NCBI GenBank assembly: GCA_002989075.1 | Contig: PSQN01000017.1 | Location: 4,347,453 to 4,411,452, forward strand | Source of the DNA: Arthonia radiata | Taxonomy: Eukaryota > Ascomycota > Arthoniomycetes > Arthoniales > Arthoniaceae | Length of the DNA: 64,000 bases | Reading direction: 5' to 3' | Part shown: one piece after another, positions 52,877-63,791 of the stretch | How the letters are laid out: each line of letters opens with the position of its first letter | Numbering within the stretch: the first letter of the stretch is position 1 | Notes under the pieces: model-generated | What the model was told of the DNA's origin: nothing | What the model saw: the letters and a program-made list of their open reading frames with translations, nothing else | Databases searched by the model: none | Program-made: the position numbers and the translations under genes

Positions 52877-53374
52877 GTTGAATGACGCCCCTCACCCTAT
52901 GGATATGACTTGTGTATCCAAATAGGCCTAGCGCGTTCTTTTCGTCACTGCCAGGGGTGTAAATAATAGCTTCGACTTCGATGATATGATTTGCAATGAT
53001 CTCAAGTGTCTCTGTTATCAATAATAACTGACCGTTAGCTTTACGTACCTCTTGGGCGTGAGCTTATCCGAAGCTCAAAGTCTCCGCTTTCGCCGTTTCC
53101 TTGTTTTGTGCACACCCGCTCGCTGGAATCAAAAGGTTCGACCCATAAACATAAAGAGGAGATTTATAAGGCCTATGAGCGCAACGCACGTTGCTTAATT
53201 GGTACTTTCCGCCTCAACTGCATCGACCTCTGCGTAGGTGAACAACAGGTAAACCTCATGCATGACGAATAGCGCTATTAGGATGTAGTAGAAGTATAGG
53301 TATTGGGACTCTCATCATTGTATTCCTCGTGTCTCTCCGATTTGCGGTATCTTGACTTATCCGCTGAGCCGGCC
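52877..53374. other. Intergenic upstream of acetoacetyl-CoA synthetase
   Basis: About 500 bases. Nothing specific recognised. Confidence 0.35.
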
Positions 53375-55563
53375 ATGGAGAACGATACAAGGGATGGCGC
53401 GAATGAGCTGTTCACAAACGAAGAGCTGTGGCGGCATCCTGATCCTAAGAGCACACAGATGTGGCAATTCTTTCAGTACGTGAACAAGGAGTATAAGCAA
53501 GACATCCATGACTACCAACAACTTAATCAATGGAGCTGCGAGGATATATCAGACTTCTGGGAAAGTGTATGGCACTTCACCGGCATTCGTGCGTCCCAGA
53601 AATACACCAGCGTCCTAGATGAGAGCCAGCCTATGTTTCCTCGACCTGCCTTCTTTCCCGGTGCAAAGCTCAACTTCGCAGAAAACCTCCTTTTTCCCGC
53701 CAGTGAACCAGACCCGCAGAGTCTAGCACTCAAAGAAGCCACAGAGACGTCGCGCAAGGACCTGACGTGGGAGCAACTCCGCAAGCGCGTTCAACACTGC
53801 CAAAAGGGCATGCAAGCTCTCGGCATCGGCGTCAATGATCGCGTCGCAGGCTATGTCGGCAATCATGCCAGCGCCATCGTTTTTATGCTTGCTGCGACAA
53901 GCTTGGGCGCCATGTGGACAGCCATTAGCCCGGACTCTGGCGTCAGCATGGTGCTGGACCGCCTGGCGCAGATCAAGCCGAAGATGCTGGTCGCCAATAC
54001 GACACAGGAGTACAATGGCAAGCGACACGAAGTACTGCAGAAGGCTCGAGAGGTAGCGGAGCAGCTCCCTAGCCTTCATTCGGTAGTTCTGTTGGGCCAC
54101 ACTGCTTGCGAAGACGACTGCAACAGCATCGCACTCAAAGGGGGCAAGGTTTACACTGAACGCGCGTTCATCGAGCTTGGTGACACGCAGGGTGCAGACT
54201 CACAGCTCCGTTTCGAACAACTGCCACCAGATCACCCAGTCTATATCCTGTACAGCTCAGGCACTACTGGAAAGCCCAAATGCATCGTCCACGGGGCCAT
54301 AGGCACGCTCATCCAACACAAGAAGGAGCACGCCATTCAAGGCGATATCAGACCCGGCGATCGGCTCTTCTACTTCACGACTTGCACGTGGATGATGTGG
54401 CATTGGCTTGTCAGCGGTCTCGCCAGCGGCGCGACGCTGATACTGTACGATGGTTCGCCGATGCGGTACCGCTCTTTAGATGGCTTCTCACAGCCAGACG
54501 ACCTCGCCATGCCACGTTTGATAGAAGAGCTGCAGATTAACCAGTTCGGCACAAGCGCAAAGTATCTCTCGCTCCTCGAGCAGAAGCAGCTGCGTCCGAT
54601 GCAGGCGCCTCAAAATATCAACTTGACATCTTTGAAAGCAATTTACAATACCGCATCACCTTTAGCGCCCTCAACATTCCGCTACGTCTACGACGTCTTT
54701 CCCAGAACCATCAACCTCGCCTCTATCACAGGCGGCACGGATATCGTCAGCCTCTTTGGCGCGCCCAGCCCACTCGTACCAGTCTACGCCGGCGAAGTGC
54801 AATGTGCAGGCCTGGGTATGGCGATCCGCGCATTCGATTCTGAGTCCGATAAAGACACGCCGATCGACGTGACGGAAATAGGCAAACCTGGCGACCTCGT
54901 CTGCGTAAAGCCCTTTCCGTGTCAACCTGTCGGTTTCTGGCCTTTGGGTAACGACGCATCGGGCGCAGAGAGGTACAGGAGCAGCTATTTCGAGCGTTTT
55001 ACCAACGACAGTGGCAAGCCCGTCTGGCATCATGGTGATTATATCGCTTTCAACCCGAAGACAAGCGGCTTGCTCATGCTAGGGCGGAGCGATGGCGTGC
55101 TGAATCCTGCAGGTGTGAGGTTCGGGTCGGCGGAAATATATAATGTGCTGTTGAAGCGGTTTCCGGGGGTGGTGCAAGATGCGTTGTGTGTTGGGCGGAG
55201 ACGAGCTGACAAGGGAGAGATGGACGAGACGGTGTGCTTGTTTTTGAGAATGGAGGAAGGAAAGGGATTCGATAAGAGATTGAGGATGGACATCAAGAAG
55301 GCCGTGAAAGAGGAGTTGAGTGCGCGACATGTTCCAAGTGAGTCTCGTATATGATTGCCACGACAGAAGAAGCTAACGTGGTGTCAGCTATCGTTGAAGA
55401 ATGCCCAGATATACCTGTCACCGTCAACGGAAAGAAGGTTGAAGGTGCTGTTAAGCAGATCTTGTCGGGCTCTCAAGTCAAGACATCAGCGTCCGTAGCC
55501 AACGCCACGTCGTTGGACTTCTTTCGCGACTGGAATAAGCGCAATTCCTTGAGCGGCGGATGA
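53375..55563 (+). CDS. Acetoacetyl-CoA synthetase
   Basis: Exons are 53375-55337 and 55388-55563 with a 50-nt intron (GTGAGT donor, GTCAG acceptor, phase 1); product 712 residues. It starts MENDTRDGANELF. AMP-forming motifs are present in order: LYSSGTTGKPKCIVHGAIGT (A3), FYFTTCTWMMWHW, SITGGTDIVSLFG (A5), VWHHGDYIAFNP (A7), LMLGRSDGVLNPAGVRFGSA (A8) and TVNGKKVEGAVK with the catalytic Lys (A10). The enzyme activates acetoacetate to acetoacetyl-CoA in the cytosol for lipid or sterol synthesis. Length and order fit the family. Confidence 0.93.
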
Positions 55564-55722
55564 ACAAAGCAACGCACAACACAATGAAGCTGCGAGATAG
55601 CTGATCAGCATGCCAAAGGAAAACAAAATAGATCTGAACTGCTTTTGGCTACCAGATGTTCCTAATGCTACACAACTCTCTGCGACAACAACACACACCT
55701 GCCTACTTCACTCAGATGCAAG

Positions 55723-57106
55723 TCACGTCGCCTTCCGAGCCGGATCAACAGTGCCCTACAAAGCATGTCAATAGAGGCTTCCCTTCGAAGGATGCAGGAA
55801 AGGAAAGCTCACCTGAATCTTCGCAGTATCAGGCACGCCCTCACCCTTCTTGCTCTTCTCCGGATCCGCCATTAGATCGGTGCTGTGTTTTGTGTCCGTG
55901 TTGCTCAGGCCCTTCTGTTGCTTTGACGTTTGTCCAGCTACAGCGCTCTTCTCGCCCTGTTTCACATCGCCGATGCTGCCCCCTTCCGATTGTCCTTCGG
56001 GTCGACCCTGTACAATGCCTTTCGGCGATTCGATGCGACGCATGTTGCCGCCCTTGGGATCTGGGATAAGAAAGCGGCGTTCGCCTTTCGAACCAGGCGG
56101 AAGCTCCTTTGCCTCCTCAAGCTTGCCCTTGCCAATGCCTTTTTCACCAGGCTTGTTACGACCGGCTTGGGTCTTCTCATTTGAGGGCGAGTCCTCATCG
56201 GCGCTGGTGTCTGGTGTGTTGTCTCCAGAATTCCCGGACTGAGAGTCACCAGAATCGCTGCTCTGGGCGGATTTCGCGTTCAAGTCTTCGCTGCCGCTTT
56301 GACCTTCCTGGCCGCCTTCTTTCTGACTACTCTCTTCGCCGCCTTCGTCGCTGCTATCCTCGCCGCCCTTATCGCCCTCTTGACTTGCACCCTTCTCACC
56401 GCCCTCTTGGCTTTCACCCTTCCCACCGCCCTCTTGGCTTTCACCCTTCTCACCGCCCTCTTCGCTTTCACCATTCTCACCGCCTTCTTCCCCATCTTCA
56501 CCCTCCTCGTGCTCCTCATCGTGACCTTCTCCGTGGTAATGCTCGCCAGGCATGGGATGATTGTATAGTGGGCCAAGCTTGCTTGGATCAAGGACTAGCA
56601 TCGTGCCACCCACTGTTGCCGCGACAGCTCCGACTATCCTACACCCTCATCGCGTTAGTTTCCAAGAAATACAGCGAAGCCAACCCAGGAGAAGCCATGG
56701 CTTGCCGAAGTGGAACAGCTCACCAAGGTAGTTCAGAACCCTTGACTTTTGCACCGGTCTGTTTTGCACCTTCCGATGCACCACCACCAGCTTGCTTCGC
56801 ATTATGTGCCGCGCCCTCGCCGGTCTGCTTGGCCTTTTCGCCGGCTTGTCTTGCCTTCGACGTGGCGTTTTCAGTAGCCTGCTCGGCCTTTTCGCCAGCC
56901 TGCTTTGCACCCGATGTGGCACTTTCAGCAGCCTGCTTCGCTTTGTCTCCAACCTTCTGTGCGGTCTCCTTGATTGTGTCGGTCGTACTGGCGTACCCTC
57001 TCCGTGTTGGTTGCCGCCATTGCCGAGCGCATGGTAGTTGCTGTGAAAGGCGTGTTGATTGGCGTCGCGCCACAAATCGGATTGGTAATGCTCTGAAGAC
57101 TGTCAT
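55723..57106 (-). CDS. Mitochondrial LEA-like / apolipoprotein-like repeat protein
   Basis: Exons are 56724-57106, 55813-56638 and 55723-55755; introns 85 nt (GTGAGC donor, ACTAACG branch, GTGTAG acceptor, phase 2) and 57 nt (GTGAGC donor, TTGTAG acceptor, phase 0); product 413 residues. The start MTVFRALPIRFVARRQSTRL is a mitochondrial presequence. It is followed by 11-mer style repeats (KVGDKAKQAAESATSGAKQA and similar) like group-3 LEA proteins. A membrane segment IVGAVAATVGGTMLVL comes next, then many EGGEKGESQEGG-type acidic repeats. The last 33-nt exon gives GTVDPARKAT after AKIQ. It is probably a stress-protective protein on the inner mitochondrial membrane (inference). Confidence 0.7.
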
Positions 57107-57688
57107 TGCGCTGTTGCAAATAAGAGACAAAAGGAAGCTGCAGAGTTGCAGAGCCGTTGAAGGGGATCTTTGAATGACGATCCCAGAGTTTGGATCAGAA
57201 GCTTTCGGGCTAGCCTCCGTGACACTATATTTGACTGCGCAACAACTGATAGGTAGATCATGAATTTAGCGGCTAGCACATCTTGGCTCTTAGCGCCTTG
57301 GCCAAGCTCGGTTGCCTTTCGCGACCGAATTGGGATGAGACGACCTTCAATTCTTTGATATTCAAGCGATTGCGTTTCATCCGCCAGATGAGAGGGCTCT
57401 GAGGACGTCGAAAAACTCTTCAATGCTAGTCTCATGCCCCTGAGGATTTAGAGCACTCGATCTCGTCTGTCACTTTGCCGCCATTACCTACACGCGACCC
57501 ATCAAAGCGCCAGGCCGCACTTGCTGCCTGTCACGATCCACTAACGAAAGAAGGAACCACTCTTTTGGTCCTGCGATTACCCTTTCAAAATCACAACAAT
57601 TGGCAACCTGGACGAAAAGACTGATGATGCTCAACGTCCCGCAATAAGTCCATTATTCTTTCACACAAGTCATCGGTAACGCCTCATA
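57107..57688. other. Divergent promoter region, LEA-like gene and CAND1
   Basis: About 580 bases between divergent starts. No specific motif identified. Confidence 0.4.
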
Positions 57689-60600
57689 ATGGCCAGCACC
57701 ACGCAGGGCCTCGCTGCACCACAGCAGGTCGCAGTGCTAACCCAAAAGCTCTATGATCCGGATCCGGATCTTCGCTACATGTCCCTGAACGACTTGATCG
57801 CATTACTGAACACCAACGCCGCCGGGATTCTTTCGGGTGACTATCAGACGTGTGCTAAGCTTGTGGATGGCTTTCTTCACACGCTCAATGACCCCAATGG
57901 CGAAGTGCAGAATCTGACCATCAAGTGTCTGGGCTCATTCGTACTCAAATGCGAACCCGGCATTCTGTGTCCGCTTGTCCACAAGATTGGCACGCAGACC
58001 ATCGATACCGCAGTAGATACATCAGTCACCGCAATGGCGCTGCGGACAATCGTTATCTCTCTACCTCGAGCAAATGCTGGCTTACCTCGCACACAGCCCG
58101 TCAAGGATGCCTATACTGCGGTGAGCCGCGTGTTAATCCCGCGACTTGTAGGCTATATCGTGATACAATTACCACCGGAGGAGAAGCAGCGCCCAGCCCC
58201 ACCAAAGGGATTTCTGGAAGCAGACCTCGAGAAGGGCACCGACAGCAACGCCATTGAGATCTTGACAGAGATCGCTAAATGCTACGGGTCGATGTTGCAA
58301 CAGTCTGAGGTCAAGGCACTGCAACAGACATCCATGCAACTCCTCGAGAGCGAAAAGTCAGGCTCTATCATGAAGAAGAAAGCTGTTGCTGCCATATCAG
58401 CGCTTGCTCAGTACTTCTCCGACGGTCTACTAAGCTCGGTCACATCGCAAGTTATCGAGAAGATGCGAAGTCCCCATCTCATCAATGCAAACCGCAAGCT
58501 GTACTTCAACTTGTTTGCATCAATGACCAGAAGCATCCCGACGAAGTTTGGTCCACATCTCAAGCAGCTCACACCATTTGTGATCTCAGCTTTGAGTCAA
58601 CAAGAGGTCGATGACCAAATAGCGGACGATGATCAGCACGATGAACGCAGCTCACAGGCTGACGAGGTACGAGAAGCTGCGATTACTGCGATCGACGCAT
58701 TCTATGCGTTTTGCGCTTCGGACATGCACCGCTTCAACAAGGAGAGCATTGAGGCTCTGTTACGATTCCTGCGATACGATCCCAACATAGCAGCCGACGT
58801 TGACGAGGATATGGATGGCGTTGCTGACGATGATAATGAGTTTGACGCGGATGAGGACTTCGAGCAAGAAGACGTAGTCGACGATGAGGATGATGTTAGC
58901 TGGAAGGTACGAAGGTGTGCCGCCAAAGCGCTGCAGACCGTTCTGTCGGCGAAAGGTAAAGAGTTCCTTGACAATGCACAAATTTACGACCAGATATCCC
59001 GAGCTCTCATTGAGCGCTTTAAGGAGCGGGAAGAGACTGTTCGAATTGAAGTTGTCCAGACGACATCTTTTATGGTTCGACAGAGCCAACTCCAAGATCC
59101 GGACGCTGAGTATTCCGAATATCTTGCCGATCGCGAGCAGTCCATGTCCCAACAGCTTGTTAGTCGAAAACGACGAAGAACAGACAGTGACGTGAGCATG
59201 ACTGAGGCCAAGTATCGACGACTAACGGGCTCTGTGTCTCCAAGTGGCCAATCCCCGGCGCCTTCCGGCGCTCCTGCAAACCTGGCGCGGATGGCTCCCG
59301 ATATTGTCAGCGGCGGCCTCAGACTCGCTTCTAGCAGTGCTGCAACGACCAAGCTAGTATCGATCATACTCCTCAAGGATGTCGTAGCAGCACGAAAAGG
59401 CGGCGTCGACAACTGTCTGAAGGACCTCTTCACCCTCATCTCTGCCAACGTCGGCAGCCCCACAGGGGCGAGCTCGCAAATGAGTGCCTCTTCATCCGGT
59501 TCACTGCATATCGAGTCACTTCAATTACTCAGTGAAGTCACGAAGGCAACGCCATCAAAGGCTTTGCAGCCACACATTGCTGCAATCATACCATCTCTTA
59601 GCAAAGTCGCCCAGAATCGATCTCCTCAGCTCGCAGTGGAGGCGTTGAAGACCATAGAGCAACTCGTCAAAGCACTGACACCTCCACGAACTGGCCACGC
59701 GCTCAACAAGACGTCGGCAGCTCTTACAGAAATACTAAATCTGCTGACCTCAATCATCTCCAACAAATCGTCCGACCTTCTGACACGGCAGCAGGCGATC
59801 TCCGTCTTTGGCACGCTGCTGGGTCGGACGTTGAGCAAAGACGGTTCGAAGCTGCTTACACAAGAACAGCGCGAATCAGCCTTCAATCTGCTCTTTGATG
59901 CTTGTCAGAATGAGACGACAAGATACGCTGCCGTCAAGGCTGTCAATGCTATGTCATATCAAGGACCAGACAAGGTGTCTTATCCAAAAGAGTGGTACAC
60001 GAAGCTATGTGTAGAGTTGGGTCATCAATTACGAAAGCAAGATCGCTCTCTTCGTGGTGCAAGTCTACAAGCGCTTCGAACGCTTCTTGCAGACCGAAGT
60101 GGCAGCATTAATCTCAGCGACGCATCACAGGTACTTGGCCTACTCATTCCGCTCCTGTCATCCAACGACCTGCACCTCGTTGGACCAGCCATCCAGACTC
60201 TTGGTGCCCTCACGCGAGACTCTTCTGGCGAAACACTCACGCCAGACTTGATCAAAAGCATCTGCCAGCTTCTCAAAAGCAGCACGAGTGCCAGCGTGGT
60301 GGACCAGCTGAGCTTCTTCATGGACTGCGCAGGCAAGAGCAAAGCCGCACCAAAGCTCATGCAAGCAATACTCAAGGACGTCGGCGTTGCTGGCTCTGCT
60401 GTGGTCGTCGGCAAGATCGTTGGCGATTTGCTCACCAGCGCTGGTAACAATGCTGGCGTCAAGGTCAGCGACTTTCTACAAGAACTACAAGCCTCGAAAG
60501 ACGACCGACGCATGTGCTTGGCTCTGTCAGTGCTTGGGGAGTATGGGCTCCGATCGGGTTCAAATTCAAGCGTCAAGCCTGATCTCTTCCTCAACTACTT

Positions 60601-61780
60601 CGACGGCCAAGATCCAGCCAGCGAGGTGCCCATGGCTGCGGCGATGGCTCTTGGGAGGACTGCAGCAGGGGCTGGGAATGTCAAGACTTCGGTCCCTGTC
60701 ATTCTGTCGAAACTTAACCAGAACAATGGCAAGCAGAGTGTCGCCCTTCACAGCATCAAGGAGTTGCTGCAGCACAGTGATGACACCCAAGACCTTGGGC
60801 CATTCATTCAGCGCATGTGGGATGCTTCTGTCTCGACAGCAAACGATGAAAAGGCCAGGACCATTGGAGCCGAGTGCTTGTCTAAGATCGCAGAGATGGA
60901 CCCCAAGACGTATTTGCAGGCTCTTCAGGTGAATGCAATTGGCTCTCTTACGGAGCTGCCCACTGACTCAATGCAGGCACTACTCTCCAACTCGAATGAA
61001 TACGCGAGACTCCTCTCGATTCTTGCGCTCCGCGATATCTTCACATACACAGACTTCACGTACAACAAATACCTGCGACCTATCTTCGTCCCTACGCTCG
61101 ACACAACGCTACGAGACGCCTCTCCTGAGAATCGCCGCAACGCGCTGAACACATTCGGCGCAGCCATTCGTGGTAAGCCAGAGCTCACAATGCCGTACTT
61201 ACCACAACTACTGCCGGTCGTCCTAGACCAAACTGTCGAAGACCCCTCCCTCGTCCGGGAGGTTTCCATCGGTCCATTCAAGCAGAAGGTCGACGATGGT
61301 CTCGAAGCACGCAAAGCTGCTTACGAAACAATCTACACTCTCTTGGAACAGTCGATGCAAGCACTGTCCAGCATGTTACCCAGCATCTTCCCGCGCATTG
61401 TCGACGGACTTGAGGACGACCCCACGATCCGCGCTCTATGCATTCACATGCTGGTCCGACTTGCAGGAACCAAACCCGGAGAGACCAGTCGATGGCTCGA
61501 TGATGTCGCTGGCCGTTTCGAGAAGATTCTCGGCACGAAGCTCAAGGATACAGCGGTACGTACCGAGGTCGAGAGGCTGGAAGAGGCCAAGAAGACTGTC
61601 GTCAAGACAAGCGTGCAGGTAGCACGCAAGGTTGATGCGGGCACATCGGTGGAGAGTGCAAACGGCGTACAGGTCGGTCAAGGTGGGATTGGTCACAAAT
61701 GGCAGAGCTACATGGAAGACGTGCGCAAAGAGCACAGTCAAATCGTCAAGGATGAGGAGAAGGAGTTGCGCGGTGTCTAG
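57689..61780 (+). CDS. CAND1: Cullin-associated NEDD8-dissociated protein CAND1 (TIP120)
   Basis: This is a single uninterrupted exon of 1363 residues, close to the full animal and plant length. HEAT repeats run throughout, starting at QQVAVLTQKLYDPDPDLRYM and GEVQNLTIKCLGSFVLK. An acidic loop (DVDEDMDGVADDDNEFDADE) sits near residues 370-400. The conserved C-terminal TIP120 region includes ALRDIFTYTDFTYN and VREVSIGPFKQKVDDGLEAR, then RKAAYETIYTLLEQ. CAND1 binds cullin-Rbx1 and exchanges substrate receptors on SCF ligases. In Aspergillus the protein is encoded as two separate parts; here it is one. The F-box genes elsewhere in the window are its functional context. Confidence 0.95.
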   Translation: MASTTQGLAAPQQVAVLTQKLYDPDPDLRYMSLNDLIALLNTNAAGILSGDYQTCAKLVDGFLHTLNDPNGEVQNLTIKCLGSFVLKCEPGILCPLVHKIGTQTIDTAVDTSVTAMALRTIVISLPRANAGLPRTQPVKDAYTAVSRVLIPRLVGYIVIQLPPEEKQRPAPPKGFLEADLEKGTDSNAIEILTEIAKCYGSMLQQSEVKALQQTSMQLLESEKSGSIMKKKAVAAISALAQYFSDGLLSSVTSQVIEKMRSPHLINANRKLYFNLFASMTRSIPTKFGPHLKQLTPFVISALSQQEVDDQIADDDQHDERSSQADEVREAAITAIDAFYAFCASDMHRFNKESIEALLRFLRYDPNIAADVDEDMDGVADDDNEFDADEDFEQEDVVDDEDDVSWKVRRCAAKALQTVLSAKGKEFLDNAQIYDQISRALIERFKEREETVRIEVVQTTSFMVRQSQLQDPDAEYSEYLADREQSMSQQLVSRKRRRTDSDVSMTEAKYRRLTGSVSPSGQSPAPSGAPANLARMAPDIVSGGLRLASSSAATTKLVSIILLKDVVAARKGGVDNCLKDLFTLISANVGSPTGASSQMSASSSGSLHIESLQLLSEVTKATPSKALQPHIAAIIPSLSKVAQNRSPQLAVEALKTIEQLVKALTPPRTGHALNKTSAALTEILNLLTSIISNKSSDLLTRQQAISVFGTLLGRTLSKDGSKLLTQEQRESAFNLLFDACQNETTRYAAVKAVNAMSYQGPDKVSYPKEWYTKLCVELGHQLRKQDRSLRGASLQALRTLLADRSGSINLSDASQVLGLLIPLLSSNDLHLVGPAIQTLGALTRDSSGETLTPDLIKSICQLLKSSTSASVVDQLSFFMDCAGKSKAAPKLMQAILKDVGVAGSAVVVGKIVGDLLTSAGNNAGVKVSDFLQELQASKDDRRMCLALSVLGEYGLRSGSNSSVKPDLFLNYFDGQDPASEVPMAAAMALGRTAAGAGNVKTSVPVILSKLNQNNGKQSVALHSIKELLQHSDDTQDLGPFIQRMWDASVSTANDEKARTIGAECLSKIAEMDPKTYLQALQVNAIGSLTELPTDSMQALLSNSNEYARLLSILALRDIFTYTDFTYNKYLRPIFVPTLDTTLRDASPENRRNALNTFGAAIRGKPELTMPYLPQLLPVVLDQTVEDPSLVREVSIGPFKQKVDDGLEARKAAYETIYTLLEQSMQALSSMLPSIFPRIVDGLEDDPTIRALCIHMLVRLAGTKPGETSRWLDDVAGRFEKILGTKLKDTAVRTEVERLEEAKKTVVKTSVQVARKVDAGTSVESANGVQVGQGGIGHKWQSYMEDVRKEHSQIVKDEEKELRGV

Positions 61781-62139
61781 TCGACAACCGAGCGACAGTG
61801 TCAACACTATATGACATTGAGATTCCGAGAGCCATCACGGCGTGAACAGTAATGCACACCGTAGTTGCATAATACATACTCGCTACATCATCCAGTTTTG
61901 CTTGACAAGTTGATGCCACCTGTGCCGCACAGACATCCATCTTCAGACTTCTGACTCGTGCCGTCTGAGTCCATGCCCCACTGTGGTCAGATTCGCAAGT
62001 GTTCTGACACTCCGGCCGTCTTGGATTGTCGCAGGCTTGCATCTGGACAGATAACGGATTCTATTCTACGAAATGACATCCCTATCTTCTCCGTCGATGG
62101 CGGCCATTCCAATATTGGATGTTGTAACGGCCGTCGACG
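61781..62139. other. Intergenic between CAND1 and DUF1275 gene
   Basis: About 360 bases. Nothing specific recognised. Confidence 0.35.
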
Positions 62140-63119
62140 ATGTCGGAACGTGAGGCCCTCCTAACGCATCGCATTCTCGACGACCAGCTCAGGATGAAGC
62201 GCGGACACTTCACCCGAGCGAATATGGTCGCGCCTGTGGATCCACGTAGGGGTGACTTGCTGTTGCTGGCATGCTGTTTCACTACGGGCATGCTGGACTG
62301 CGGCGTCTTGTATGAATCTGCAGATCCCATGCCACCAACAAGGGGCGTACACTGCAAGCGGGACTGATGAATGCAAACAGCAACAACTATGGCGTCTTCG
62401 TCGGGATGCAGACGGGTATGGTCTTCGGCCTGCGTCGCCCCTTCCTCGTTCTTCTGATCCCGGTCACAACATGAAAGACTAATCCGTACAACGCAGGCAA
62501 CACAATCATCCTCTGCCTCTCGACTGCCCGCCTCCCCGCCTCCGAACCCTATGCCTACGCCACCACCCTCGTTTCCATCCTCTCCTTTACTATCGGCGCC
62601 TTCGTCACCGCGCGCATCTCAAACTCCTTCGGCGCCCTCCGCCGCTGCGTCCTCGCCCTCAATTTCCTCGTGCAAACCCTCTGCATCGTCATCGCCGGTC
62701 TCGTCATCACGCTCAAACTCATACCCACGGATGACCGCGACGTCACGCCCTCCATCCTCGACGACCCCAGGATAATTGGCGGGATCCCGGCGTTGGCGTT
62801 CCAGTCTGGCGCCACGATCGCGACGAGCAGACTCCTCGGGTACGGTAATGAGATACCGGTGAATGTCCTGACGAGCACGTACGCGGCGCTGGCGACGGAT
62901 AAGCGGTTGTTTGCGTGGGATAATCCGCCGAGGAACCGCAGGGTCGGGGCCGCGGTGTGTATTGTGAGTGGGGCGTTGATCGCGGCGTGGATACAGAAGA
63001 AGGGGCCGGGGCTGCTGCTTGTGATTTGGATTTGTGTGGCGGTGAAGGCGTGTCTGGTGGTGGGTGTGCTGTTGGGGTTTGAGGGGAGTGGGAGGGAGGC
63101 GTGGAGTCATGCTACGTGA
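62140..63119 (+). CDS. DUF1275 (YoaK-like) membrane protein
   Basis: Exons are 62140-62309, 62381-62415 and 62497-63119; introns 71 nt (GTATGA donor, AACAG acceptor, phase 2) and 81 nt (GTATGG donor, GACTAATC branch, ACGCAG acceptor, phase 1). The middle exon is only 35 nt. The product is 275 residues. Splicing restores GMLDCGVFNNYGVFVGMQTG and NTIILCL, the family's conserved first helix and MQTGN motif. Six membrane helices follow, with the PALAFQSGATIATSRLLGYG segment typical of the second half. Fungal members are uncharacterised plasma-membrane-like proteins. Confidence 0.85.
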
Positions 63120-63265
63120 GTGATGCTCTCATTGGGCAGAAGAAGAGAGGAAGGGTTGTCAAGACACGAGATGGCATGCAAGCACCAAGGCAAGACCTTC
63201 AAGATGAGGACATGGCTCTCGTTTTCCGACTACAAGGCCTCGACAGTGGTCTACGCCACATTCCA

Positions 63266-63791
63266 CTACGTAAACTCAGGCTTCTGGTCCGCGCCGGCCA
63301 CCGGCTTCGTATACCGCAGCCTGTCGCGATTGTAAAACTCAACCTTCACCTCGTGGTCCGCGGCACCGCCGTCCAAGCCCCCGCTCTTGACGCATGTCGC
63401 GGCCGGTATCGCCTCCAGCTCAGTGTACAGGCTCGACCCGCAGTTACTGCAGAACCAGTGTTTGTTGATCTTCCCGGTGCCGCCGACTACATCGTAGGCT
63501 TTGGGCGAGCCGGATGTGACGCGAAAGGAAGTGCGCGGGACGACTTTGTGGCTCTGTCAATGAAGGGGAGAGCGAGGGAGCAGGGAAGAGCGGAAAGAAT
63601 ATGGAGACGCACGAATGTTGGATGTAAAGGCGGCGCCGGTCCACTTCTGGCAGTCGTTGCAATGGCAGAGGGCTGTTGTCATGGGCTCGCCTGCGGGTTC
63701 CGTCAGCCTCATTCGATCAGCGCGAGTGAGTGAGGAGTGTACCGCTATACTCATATTTGATCTGCTGGCAGAGGCAGGATCCGGAGGGCAT
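63266..63791 (-). CDS. GFA-family (glutathione-dependent formaldehyde-activating, Mss4-fold) zinc protein
   Basis: Proposed exons are 63751-63791, 63613-63707 and 63266-63543; introns 43 nt and 69 nt; product 137 residues. The joined start MPSGSCLCQQIKYELTEPAG fits the family start. ALCHCNDCQKWTGAAFTSNI carries the second Cys set, and HWFCSNCGSSLY the third, for two zinc sites. VEFYNRDRLRY ends the fold. The junctions need a GAG acceptor (63708) and an AAG acceptor (63544), both rare, but they give perfect family continuity. Many fungal GFA proteins have unknown substrates; formaldehyde-glutathione chemistry is not proven for them. The distal 200 bases up to 64000 show nothing further. Confidence 0.75.

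Noticed and set aside
55850-57173. Long plus-strand frames opposite the LEA-like gene
   Set aside because: They mirror Glu/Gly/Lys repeats on the minus strand. The minus strand has a presequence, repeats and clean introns.
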